Source: Pedosphaera sp.
Lineage (GTDB): Bacteria; Verrucomicrobiota; Verrucomicrobiia; Limisphaerales; SXTU01
Direction: 5' to 3'
DNA length: 14,915 bases
Assembly (NCBI GenBank): GCA_009695395.1
Contig: SIBB01000036.1
Location: 1-14,915 of the forward strand
Part shown: positions 7,026-13,453 of the stretch, piece after piece
Numbering within the stretch: the first letter of the stretch is position 1
Layout: each line of letters begins with the position of its first letter
Program-made: the position numbers and the translations under genes
Notes under the pieces: model-generated
Database searches by the model: none
The model's input: only the letters and a program-made list of their open reading frames with translations
Told to the model about the DNA's origin: nothing

Positions 7026-8981
7026 TCAGTTCAAACTAGCGAGGGCCGAAGTCTTCCGACCTCCGTCGCGCTCGCGGGCCAGGAGCGCCTCGTAAATTTT
7101 CTTCGCCACTGGCGCGCAAGTTTTGCCGCCGGACGCGCCGCTCTCGACCATCACCACGACCGCCCACTTGGGCCGGTCCACCGGTGCGAAGGAGGCGAAC
7201 CATGTGGTTTTGTCCACCATCTTGCCAGCTCGCTCCACTTCCGCCGTGCCGGTCTTGCCACCGATTTTCAGGCCGTCCACCTTCGCCTCGCGGCCGGTGC
7301 CGCCGGCCTCTTCCACATCGGCGAGCATGGCCTCGTGAATGAGACGGAGATTCTCCGGCTTCACACCGAGCTCGTCGCGCACGCGGGCGGGGAACTCGGA
7401 AATCTTGGCGCCGAACTGCAGGTCGCTCGGCTCCAGTCGCAAGACGAGACGCGGCCAGAAGACCTTGCCACCGTTCGCCACCGCAGCAGTCAGCACGGCC
7501 ATTTGCAGCGGGCTAACGGAGACCTTCCCCTGGCCGATCGCGAGGTTGGCGGTATCACCCGGCTGCCAACGGCTCACGAGGTCGGTCTGGTCTGGGAAAT
7601 CGCCTGCTGTCTCCTGGCGCGGCAGCAGGTCGGTGCGCTCGCCGAGGTGAAATTTCTTGCCGAGCATGATCATCTTCTGCAGCACGCCGGGCTTGAGCGC
7701 GTAGTGGATGAAGTAGGAATTCGATGAGTGGACCAGCGCTTTTTTGAAGTTGTAGGGGCCGGGCGAAACGGTGTCGTCAATCTTACGGTTGCCGACATGG
7801 ATGCAGCCGCGCCCCGGGCGGGTGGGATCGGCTTCGACGTTGTAAACGGCGTTCGGGTCGAGCGCCTCCATCTCGAGCGCCGCCAGCGCGGTGAGCATCT
7901 TGAGAATGGAGCCGGGGTGGTAGTTCTCCTGTGTGGCGCGGTTGAACAGCGGCTTCTGGATGGGATGGTTCAACACGTTTGTCCAATGCTCGGTGCTGAT
8001 GCGGCCCATGAATTCCGCCGGCCCAAAGTCCGGGGCGGAGGCCAGCGCCAGCACGTCCCCGGTCTGCACGTCCAACACCACCGCCGCGCCACGCGTCTGC
8101 GCGCCGAACAGCGGTGTGACCAACGCGCGCTCGACGGCTTGCTGGAGCTTGAAGTCGAGCGTGAGCACGAGATTGTCCCCCGGCTCGGGCGTGCGCAGAA
8201 CCGTCTCGTGCTGCCGGTAGCCGAGACGGTTCACGGTCATGGACTTCGTGCCAGCCACGCCGCGCAGCTGTGCGTCGAAGACGCCTTCCATCCCGGTGAC
8301 ACCCTTCCAGTCGGGCAGCCGATAGTGATAAAAAGCGTCCTCCTCCTCTTGCGAGCTCTCATCACGCGTCAACGATCCAAGGACATGCGCAGCAATGCTT
8401 CCGTGCGGATAAACGCGGAGCGGCTGGATTTCCAAGTCGAGTCCAGGGAACACCCCGGGGCGCTCGGCAAAGCGCGCGACCTGCACGGCGTTGAGGTTCT
8501 GCAAAATGGAAATCGGCAGCGCGCGGACCTCGTTGTAGTGGCGTTGGAATTTCTTCTGATCAATCACCTGCGGCTGCTGGAGCCAGTCGCCCACCTGTGT
8601 GGTGATGTTGCTGACGACGTGGTAGCGCGCGGTCCACTCCAGCGCCTCGCGCTCGCTGCGGGTGAGGCGCGCGCCGACGGGCCGGAGCCTCATGTATTCG
8701 GTGTTGAAGTGCTTGCCCAGCTCGGCGAGGTAAAGCTCGATGTTATAGGTCGGGCGGTTCTCGGCGAAGGGCTGACCGTTTCGGTCGAGAATTTTCCCGC
8801 GCACCGCGGGGATGCGGACCGTTCGCACCGCCTGGTCTTCGAGGCTCTCGGAGAACTTCTTCGACGAGAAGACCTGCACATACCACAAGCCCGCCAGCAG
8901 GACGCAGAAGCCCGCAGCCAAAACGAACGCGACCACGCGGAGTTGCGAGTCGGGCTGTTTGATTGGGGCAAATTGAAACAT
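7026..8981 (-). CDS. mrdA: Penicillin-binding protein 2, elongasome transpeptidase
   Basis: PBP2 cross-links the peptidoglycan made by RodA on the periplasmic side. The 651-residue product is of usual size. A single N-terminal membrane anchor spans about residues 15-36 (VVAFVLAAGFCVLLAGLWYV). The PBP dimerisation (pedestal) domain begins at RIPAVRGKILDRNGQPFAENRP (56-77) and includes GVTGMEGVFDAQLRG (227-241). The transpeptidase domain carries all three active-site motifs: SxxK (Ser358-Ile-Leu-Lys361), SxN (Ser419-Ser-Asn421) and KTG (Lys576-Thr-Gly578). TGA of this gene is followed by CCC and then the rodA ATG, so the two are likely translated together. No Shine-Dalgarno is visible before the ATG at 8981; the sequence ahead (GCCGCCTGACCG) abuts a repeat element that separates the gene from mreD. 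Confidence 0.96.
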   Translation of the reverse strand: MFQFAPIKQPDSQLRVVAFVLAAGFCVLLAGLWYVQVFSSKKFSESLEDQAVRTVRIPAVRGKILDRNGQPFAENRPTYNIELYLAELGKHFNTEYMRLRPVGARLTRSEREALEWTARYHVVSNITTQVGDWLQQPQVIDQKKFQRHYNEVRALPISILQNLNAVQVARFAERPGVFPGLDLEIQPLRVYPHGSIAAHVLGSLTRDESSQEEEDAFYHYRLPDWKGVTGMEGVFDAQLRGVAGTKSMTVNRLGYRQHETVLRTPEPGDNLVLTLDFKLQQAVERALVTPLFGAQTRGAAVVLDVQTGDVLALASAPDFGPAEFMGRISTEHWTNVLNHPIQKPLFNRATQENYHPGSILKMLTALAALEMEALDPNAVYNVEADPTRPGRGCIHVGNRKIDDTVSPGPYNFKKALVHSSNSYFIHYALKPGVLQKMIMLGKKFHLGERTDLLPRQETAGDFPDQTDLVSRWQPGDTANLAIGQGKVSVSPLQMAVLTAAVANGGKVFWPRLVLRLEPSDLQFGAKISEFPARVRDELGVKPENLRLIHEAMLADVEEAGGTGREAKVDGLKIGGKTGTAEVERAGKMVDKTTWFASFAPVDRPKWAVVVMVESGASGGKTCAPVAKKIYEALLARERDGGRKTSALASLN

Positions 8982-8999
8982 CGGTCAGGCGGCGAGGAA

Positions 9000-9116
9000 G
9001 GCACAGATGGACACAGATGGACACAGATGCGGAGGCGTGTTCCGTGGTGCGTGGTGCGCCCTCGCGTGGCGGCTACCGGGGTTCAATCTGTGCTTATCTG
9101 TGTTCATCTGTGGCTA
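9000..9116. repeat. Inverted element with 10-nt periodic CACAGAT units, mreD/mrdA gap
   Basis: Three CACAGAT units start at 9002, 9012 and 9022, exactly 10 nt apart. Three inverted units (ATCTGTG) start at 9086, 9096 and 9106, also 10 nt apart. The two blocks can fold into a long imperfect hairpin with about 55 nt between them. The TAG stop of mreD (9114-9116) lies next to the outer unit. From memory such units are widely dispersed in Verrucomicrobiota and related genomes; only one copy of the whole element is in this window. Confidence 0.75.
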
Positions 9117-9665
9117 AAATCTCGTCCTCTTGAGTTGCCCCGTGCCGCGGTAGTGCGACTCGGGGAACGGTTGGTAACTGAACCAGCGGGTGAGCTGCGC
9201 GAAGAGGCGGAAGATCAGCGGCGTCGCCAGGGCGCCACCCGCCGCCATCACGAACCATTGCCCAGCTAGCCTGGCCGTGAGCGGCACGGGGTGGTGCGAG
9301 TTTGTCAGCGCGAGCACGACGCACGCGGGCACGAGCGAGCTGCCCAGAAAACCCATCATCACCTGCGCGTAAATCTGGTCGCGCAGGACGATGTCGCGCT
9401 TGTAGTGGATCAGGAAACCTGTGAGCGCCAGGGCGACGGTCGTGACGCCCAGCGGGTTTGCGGAGAAGGAGTCCTGCGCAAGTCCGCCGACGATAGCAAG
9501 CAGCACCACGCTCGGCAGCGATGAGGTCAACGCGACGTAAACCATCAGCGCCGGGAGAAGGCTGACTTGCGCGCCGAACCAGTTGCGGAAGCCATTGAAG
9601 GAAACCTCGAAAGCGACCGCGAGCCACGCGGCGAGCAGGATTGAAATGGTTTCGAGACGGTTCAT
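9114..9665 (-). CDS. mreD: Rod shape-determining membrane protein MreD
   Basis: MreD is a small polytopic membrane protein that links MreC to the RodA/PBP2 complex. The 183-residue length is usual, and about five or six hydrophobic segments can be seen (about 7-21, 33-48, 50-63, 72-88, 98-120, 134-155). The family's loop GLAQDSFSANPLG (61-73), with its conserved Asp, is present. Sequence identity is low in this family, so position between mreC and mrdA is major support. The C-terminus (TGQLKRTRF) runs into a repeat element that appears to supply the stop. No Shine-Dalgarno is seen; AACCCCCTTC precedes the ATG and a second repeat lies just upstream. Having repeats on both sides may uncouple its translation from mreC and mrdA. 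Confidence 0.92.
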   Translation of the reverse strand: MNRLETISILLAAWLAVAFEVSFNGFRNWFGAQVSLLPALMVYVALTSSLPSVVLLAIVGGLAQDSFSANPLGVTTVALALTGFLIHYKRDIVLRDQIYAQVMMGFLGSSLVPACVVLALTNSHHPVPLTARLAGQWFVMAAGGALATPLIFRLFAQLTRWFSYQPFPESHYRGTGQLKRTRF

Positions 9666-9673
9666 GAAGGGGG

Positions 9674-9768
9674 TTTTGAGTTCATGGTTTTGAGTTCTGA
9701 GTTGTTGAACGCTGGTGTAGCGCTCACGGCGTCCGAACGCCCAACGCGAAACTCAAGGCTCAAAACTC
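9674..9768. repeat. Inverted element with TTTTGAG / CTCAAAA units, mreC/mreD gap
   Basis: The motif TTTTGAGTTC occurs at 9688-9697, and TTTTGAGTTC also at 9674-9683, with TGAGTTG following. On the far side, inverted matches GAAACTCAA (9748-9756) and CTCAAAACTC (9759-9768) are found. The AT-rich arms differ from the GC-rich surroundings and enclose about 45 nt of GC-rich sequence containing GAACGC twice. The element fills most of the 115-bp gap and is different in sequence from the CACAGAT element on the other side of mreD. Confidence 0.65.
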
Positions 9769-9780
9769 GGAAGAGTGTCT

Positions 9781-10617
9781 TCATTGCGCTACCACCCACA
9801 CTTGGTCCAGTGCGTTGAGGTTGACCGTGAGTTTCACGCGCGCTTCCTGATAGAGGCCGAAGCTGGCACTGCGCACGTCCACGATTTCCCCGATCCGGAT
9901 GCCAGCCGGGAACACGCCGCCGAGACCGCTGGTGAGCACCTGGTTTCCGGGTTTCAACTCGAGACCGCTCGTCACGATGAACTGGCCGGGCTTCACCGGA
10001 CTGCCGCGCGAGAGATAAGTGAGCGTCACAATGGAGGGATCGGCCGCGTAGGGCACGATGATGCCGTTCTCTTTCGTCTCATCCACCTTCGCGGCGACGC
10101 GGCAGTTCTGGTCACCGAGCAGCACCACTTGGGAGCGCGACGCGCCCACGACGGACACGCGGCCCACGAGTCCGTCCGGCGTGATGACGGGCATGTCCAC
10201 GCGCACGCCGTCCTTGCTGCCCACGTCTATGAACACGGTGCGCCACCAGTTCGCCGGGTCGCGGGCGATGACGCGCGCGGGCTTGAGCTTCCACGGCAAG
10301 CGCACAGGGAAGCCGGCTTGCTTGCGCAGGCCGTCATTTTCGCGCGCAGCCTCCTGCAACTGGGTAAGTGTGAACTCCAACTCCTGCTTTTCCGCACGGA
10401 GTTGTTTGAGTTCGCGCACGAGATCCTCGCGGGGCACGATGGAGTTGCCCGCGTGGCGAGCAGCGCTCTGGGTGGACTCCGTGAATCCAAACAGCGGGAG
10501 GAACAACCCGGTGAGGGTGATCTTTGCGCGTTGGGTCGCGGATTCAGAGAGGCTGAGAAGTATCAGCCCGAGCAGCGCTACGATTCCGAGCGCGATGTAT
10601 TGCGGCTTGCGCAGCAT
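9781..10617 (-). CDS. mreC: Rod shape-determining protein MreC
   Basis: MreC is a periplasmic scaffold that binds PBP2 and connects it to MreD and MreB. The 278-residue product has one N-terminal membrane helix (about 8-24), a coiled coil (about 63-100, heptad-like Leu in REDLVRELKQLRAEKQELEF), and the two beta-barrel region typical of the family. Conserved stretches include VIARDPANWWRTVFIDVGS (116-134), GLVGRVSVVG (149-158) and TSGLGGVFPAGIRIGE (229-244). It lies 25 bp after mreB. A perfect 7-bp hairpin ends one base before its ATG and no Shine-Dalgarno is visible, so translation may be kept below that of mreB. The gap to mreD is enlarged by a repeat. Confidence 0.95.
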   Translation of the reverse strand: MLRKPQYIALGIVALLGLILLSLSESATQRAKITLTGLFLPLFGFTESTQSAARHAGNSIVPREDLVRELKQLRAEKQELEFTLTQLQEAARENDGLRKQAGFPVRLPWKLKPARVIARDPANWWRTVFIDVGSKDGVRVDMPVITPDGLVGRVSVVGASRSQVVLLGDQNCRVAAKVDETKENGIIVPYAADPSIVTLTYLSRGSPVKPGQFIVTSGLELKPGNQVLTSGLGGVFPAGIRIGEIVDVRSASFGLYQEARVKLTVNLNALDQVWVVAQ

Positions 10618-10618
10618 G

Positions 10619-10636
10619 GCCCGCAGAGTTGCGGGC
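10619..10636 (-). promoter_or_regulatory. Hairpin abutting the mreC start codon
   Basis: On the mRNA strand GCCCGCA-ACTC-TGCGGGC forms a perfect GC-rich 7-bp stem with a 4-nt loop. It ends one base before the mreC ATG and 6 bases after the mreB stop. It occupies the place where a ribosome binding site would be. A role in lowering mreC translation or in mRNA processing is inferred; the structure itself is plain in the sequence. Confidence 0.5.
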
Positions 10637-10642
10637 GAACGG

Positions 10643-11671
10643 TCAGCCTGTGCTGGAGGTGGCGACGCGCTTGAGGAACGCGAGCTCTTGGAGGACGCGA
10701 CCGGTGCCTTCGGCCACGGCGGTCAGCGGATCATCGGCAATGTGAACCGGCAAGCCGGTTTCCTGCGCGACGAGCCGGTCAATGTTCCGCAACAACGCCC
10801 CGCCGCCGGCCATAACGATCCCTCGGTCAATCAAGTCCGCGGACAGTTCAGGTGGGCAGCGTTCCAGCGTGATGCGGACAGATTCCAAGATGCTCGACAG
10901 GGGTTCCTTCAACGCTTCGCGAATCTCTTCTGAGCGGATGGTGATGGTCTTGGGAAGTCCCGCGCTTAAATCGCGGCCCTTAACCTCCATCGTGAGTTCC
11001 TGCTCCAGCGGGAAGGCTGAACCGACGCGGATTTTAATTTCCTCCGCCGTCCGTTCGCCAATCATCAAATTGTAAGTGCGCTTCATGTGCGCGACGATCG
11101 TCTCGTCAAACTCGTCCCCGCCCACGCGGAGACTGCGGCTGAACACAATGCCTGCCAGCGAGATGATCGCGATCTCGCAGGTGCCGCCGCCGATGTCCAC
11201 TATCATGTTGCCAGCCGGCTCATGCACCGGCAGACCGACGCCAATGGCGGACGCCATCGGTTGCTCGATCAGATAAACTTCCCGCGCCCCGGCGTGTGTG
11301 GCGGAGTCCTTCACCGCACGGCGTTCCACCTCTGTTATTCCCGAAGGCACGGCCACGACCACGCGTGGCGCGATCAGTTTGCGATGATGAACCTTCTGAA
11401 TGAAGTGGCGCAGCATCGCCTCCGTGATCTCGAAGTCGGCAATGACGCCGTCCTTCATGGGCCTGATGGCGATGATGTTTCCAGGACAGCGGCCCAGCAT
11501 CCGCTTGGCCTCTTCACCGACAGCGAGCACGTTGGTCGTCCCCGCCTGAATGGCGACGACAGACGGTTCCCTCAAGACAATCCCCTGATCGCGCACGTAG
11601 ACCAAGGAATTGGCGGTCCCAAGGTCTATCCCGATGTCGTTGGAGAACAGGCTTTTAAGTTGCGAGAACAT
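10643..11671 (-). CDS. mreB: Rod shape-determining protein MreB (bacterial actin)
   Basis: MreB polymerises on the inner membrane face and directs the elongation machinery. The 342-residue product has all actin-fold ATP sites: phosphate 1 (DIGIDLGTANSLVYV, 12-26), phosphate 2 (MIVDIGGGTCEIAII, 156-170) and the adenosine loop (GIVMAGGGALLRNIDRL, 284-300). The family stretches IRPMKDGVIADF (69-80) and RVGGDEFDE (182-190) are intact. The N-terminal MFSQLKSLF has the amphipathic look of a membrane-binding segment. It is the first gene of the minus-strand operon that continues through mreC, mreD, mrdA, rodA and the RNase gene. A 179-bp gap separates it from a divergent gene and should hold the operon promoter. 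TAAGAG about 7 nt before the ATG may act as a weak ribosome binding site. Confidence 0.98.
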   Translation of the reverse strand: MFSQLKSLFSNDIGIDLGTANSLVYVRDQGIVLREPSVVAIQAGTTNVLAVGEEAKRMLGRCPGNIIAIRPMKDGVIADFEITEAMLRHFIQKVHHRKLIAPRVVVAVPSGITEVERRAVKDSATHAGAREVYLIEQPMASAIGVGLPVHEPAGNMIVDIGGGTCEIAIISLAGIVFSRSLRVGGDEFDETIVAHMKRTYNLMIGERTAEEIKIRVGSAFPLEQELTMEVKGRDLSAGLPKTITIRSEEIREALKEPLSSILESVRITLERCPPELSADLIDRGIVMAGGGALLRNIDRLVAQETGLPVHIADDPLTAVAEGTGRVLQELAFLKRVATSSTG

Positions 11672-11724
11672 GAAATGCTCTTAATAGACGTGAGCCTAGG
11701 GGTCCGCTCTAGGACGGGCAAGTC

Positions 11725-11754
11725 ATTTTAGGTGCAAACTGAGCTGGCTGCGAA
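11725..11754 (-). promoter_or_regulatory. Candidate sigma-70-like promoter of the mre operon
   Basis: On the minus strand TTCGCA (11754-11749) and TAAAAT (11730-11725) are separated by 18 bp. They match the -35 and -10 consensus at 4 of 6 and 5 of 6 positions. Transcription would start near 11718 and give a leader of about 47 nt before mreB. It is the best match I found in the gap, but it rests on eye inspection only. Confidence 0.3.
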
Positions 11755-11795
11755 TCTTCATCCGCTTTGGGAGGGAAGGATCATCGCGAAGCGCC

Positions 11796-11841
11796 CGTTG
11801 ACAGCTCCGTGCCGAAGGCGCACGGTCGATCACAGTCAACG
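11796..11841 (+). promoter_or_regulatory. Two-part nested hairpin in the leader of the exported Ala-rich protein
   Basis: Outer arms CGTTGAC (11796-11802) and GTCAACG (11835-11841) enclose inner arms CCGTGC (11807-11812) and GCACGG (11820-11825) around a 7-nt loop. The structure ends 9 nt before the ATG at 11851 and covers the usual ribosome-binding position. It could be a leader RNA element controlling this gene or a protein-binding site in the divergent gap. I do not recognise it as a known riboswitch. Confidence 0.4.
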
Positions 11842-11850
11842 CATCCACTT

Positions 11851-12414
11851 ATGAAAGTTCGCCTCCTCGCTCTCGCCTTTGTCACCGTTTGCACCGCGTC
11901 CAGCGCCTTCGGGCAAGGGGCTGCCGTCATCATCAAACAGCGTGCGAAGGAAACCGCTGGCCGCCCGCTGAACCTGCCGCCTGCACCCGGCGCGCAACCT
12001 GCCGTGGGTGCGCCTGCGCCGCAAGGCACCGTCATCGCGCAGCCGAACTACTCAAAAATTATCTCCGACCTTTCGAGCATCAAGATCCGCCCCCAGGCCA
12101 CGCAGGAGCACAAGGACAAGCTCGCAACGGATCTCGGCGCGCTTGCGCTCGGCGCGAACAAACCATCCGCCGAGGCTGTGCAGGGCCTTGCCAACGCGGT
12201 GGCTGACGCCCTCGCGGGCAAGAAGATTTCCTCTGCCGACCAGGCCGCGCTCGCGAGCGCGTTGGTGGGTGTGGTGAACGCCTCTACTGGTTCACCGCAG
12301 CACGCCGCCGCCATTCAGGGGGTGAAGGACGGGCTCACCATTGCGGGTGCGAACGACCCTGCCATTCAGACTGTCGCCAAGGCGTTGATGGGCCTGACAA
12401 CGAAGGCGAAGTAA
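11851..12414 (+). CDS. Predicted exported Ala-rich helical protein, function unknown
   Basis: I do not recognise this 187-residue protein. The chosen ATG gives a clear signal peptide: MKVRLL, a hydrophobic core (ALAFVTVCTA), then a likely signal peptidase I site near SSAFG-QG (about residue 21). An upstream in-frame start at 11767 would bury it. The only Cys is in the signal sequence and does not form a lipobox. After a Pro/Ala-rich linker (about 37-62, including PLNLPPAPGAQP) come about 110 residues rich in Ala, Leu and Lys with helix-like periodicity. Two loosely similar segments (SAEAVQGLANAVADALAGKK and SADQAALASALVGVVNASTG) suggest repeated helical hairpins. No catalytic motif is seen, so a structural or binding role outside the cytoplasm is a guess. 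It diverges from mreB and converges on the thioredoxin-like gene. Confidence 0.7.
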   Translation: MKVRLLALAFVTVCTASSAFGQGAAVIIKQRAKETAGRPLNLPPAPGAQPAVGAPAPQGTVIAQPNYSKIISDLSSIKIRPQATQEHKDKLATDLGALALGANKPSAEAVQGLANAVADALAGKKISSADQAALASALVGVVNASTGSPQHAAAIQGVKDGLTIAGANDPAIQTVAKALMGLTTKAK

Positions 12415-12441
12415 GCACGTCGCCACCCGCAACGCGAACAA

Positions 12442-12490
12442 CACCGTAACCTTGACGGTGACCAAGGCCGCGCGGGTCCCGGTGACGGGA
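12442..12490. terminator. Two small hairpins between convergent genes, weak terminator candidate
   Basis: CACCGT (12442-12447) pairs with ACGGTG (12455-12460) across a 7-nt loop. TCCCG (12477-12481) pairs with CGGGA (12486-12490) across a GTGA loop and is followed by TTCTC. They lie in the 96-bp gap between two convergent stops. Neither has a strong T-run, so termination is only a possibility. Confidence 0.25.
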
Positions 12491-12510
12491 TTCTCAGCGG
12501 CCGCGCCGCG

Positions 12511-13050
12511 CTACTTCAGCAGCGGCTTCAGAGCGGCGGTGACCTCGGGGACGTTCGTCTCGTTGAGCGACTGCTCGGCGAAGCGCGCCTTCACCTTCAC
12601 GCCGTCCGTGACGATGGTGGTGACGTGGGCGCGGTCGTTGAGCACCCACGCGTTGGGGCCGAGTTTGTCCTCGGCGTAAAGGGCGAGCGTAGCGGCCTCA
12701 AACTTCATGGACTGCTGCACCTTGGGCAGATACTCGCGTGTCTTGTCGGCGTCGTCCGTGATCCACACGGCGACGATGTGCGTGTCCTTGCCCAGTTCGG
12801 CGAGCGCCTTGTCGAGGACCTTGAGGTAGCGCGCGATGGGGCGGTCGAACTTGTCCGAGCGGATGAAAACGTAAACTGTCGGCTTGCCCTTGCGCGTGGT
12901 GGTGAAGGTGATTTTCTTGCCCGCGTCATCGCCGGTGACGGCGTCGGCCTTCAACTCGGGCAGTGCGCTGTCCACGGCGGGACCGGACTCTATCGCCGCA
13001 AGGACAAGAGTTGTGGAAATGAGGAGGAGGGAGGAGGCGAGACGCAGCAT
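12511..13050 (-). CDS. Exported thioredoxin-fold-like protein without cysteines
   Basis: The 179-residue product has a signal peptide (MLRLASSLLLISTTLVLA, 1-18). The rest has a thioredoxin/redoxin-like order: a strand KPTVYVFIRSD (56-66), a helix ARYLKVLDKALAEL, a second strand THIVAVWITDDAD (90-102) and later TTIVTDGVKVKARF. At the position where redox members carry CxxC after the first strand, this protein reads RSDKFDRPI, and there is no Cys anywhere in the protein. It therefore cannot do thiol chemistry. Non-redox members of this superfamily do exist in Planctomycetota and Verrucomicrobiota. The assignment is from fold-level resemblance only and could be wrong. It converges on the Ala-rich exported protein and has no close upstream partner. 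Confidence 0.65.
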   Translation of the reverse strand: MLRLASSLLLISTTLVLAAIESGPAVDSALPELKADAVTGDDAGKKITFTTTRKGKPTVYVFIRSDKFDRPIARYLKVLDKALAELGKDTHIVAVWITDDADKTREYLPKVQQSMKFEAATLALYAEDKLGPNAWVLNDRAHVTTIVTDGVKVKARFAEQSLNETNVPEVTAALKPLLK

Positions 13051-13159
13051 AATGATGGGCAGTTGAGGTTTGGTTGTCCCGCGTGGATACGCTCCCGCGT
13101 TTCAGCCTGTGTTGAGTTAACCGAAGCTGCACGCGCTTGCCGCGCAGAGCAAGCCCCCT

Positions 13160-13450
13160 TCACACACCGTCTGGCTGGCGGTCTTCACCCGGCATAGGTG
13201 GATCAGGTCGCGGTTCTGGCGGTCGCTCCGGGAGTTCCAGTATGAACCAATTCTCAACCTTCTGTCGCGCCCAGGGCGTCTTGCGCAGAAACTTGAGGCT
13301 GGAGGTAACAGTCGGGTCGAACATGAAACATCGGACTGGAATGCGTCGCGCCATCTCAGCCCAGCCGTGACGATCCGCCAGATGCTGGACGATGGTTGCG
13401 AGGGTGATCCCGTGCAGCGGGTCGCGGGGATGAAACGTAGGCGCAGGCAT
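13160..13450 (-). CDS. VF530 / DUF2132 family small protein
   Basis: The 96-residue product carries the whole VF530 core at about residues 9-70: RDPLHGITLATIVQHL, a Gly-Trp, RRIPVRCF, then DPTVTSSLKFLRKTPWARQK. The family is small and has a solved NMR structure; DNA binding has been proposed for it, but its biological role is not established. The last 25 residues are Pro-rich (ERPPEPRPDPPMP) and extend past the family core. Its ATG is 3 bp after the stop of the CvfB-like gene (TGA-ACC-ATG), so the two are surely co-transcribed. That links it to RNA-related genes, although no direct functional tie can be read from sequence. Confidence 0.88.
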   Translation of the reverse strand: MPAPTFHPRDPLHGITLATIVQHLADRHGWAEMARRIPVRCFMFDPTVTSSLKFLRKTPWARQKVENWFILELPERPPEPRPDPPMPGEDRQPDGV

Positions 13451-13453
13451 GGT

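Noticed and set aside
5952..7727. A 591-codon open frame on the + strand opposite rodA and mrdA
   Set aside because: The minus-strand proteins are unmistakable and full length; the antisense frame is rich in His, Arg, Glu and Gly with no recognisable domain, as expected from GC-rich codon bias.
9002..9112. Regular short repeats considered as a CRISPR array
   Set aside because: Units are 7 bp on a 10-nt step with 3-nt gaps and inverted second half; there are no repeats of 24-37 bp, no unique spacers and no cas genes.
7728..9269. A 513-codon open frame on the + strand opposite mrdA and the repeat
   Set aside because: It is antisense to PBP2 and then crosses the CACAGAT element and mreD; the product has no domain-like pattern.
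11798..11803. TTGACA considered as the -35 of a promoter for the exported Ala-rich protein
   Set aside because: No acceptable -10 hexamer lies 16-19 bp downstream, and the hexamer is explained as part of a hairpin arm.
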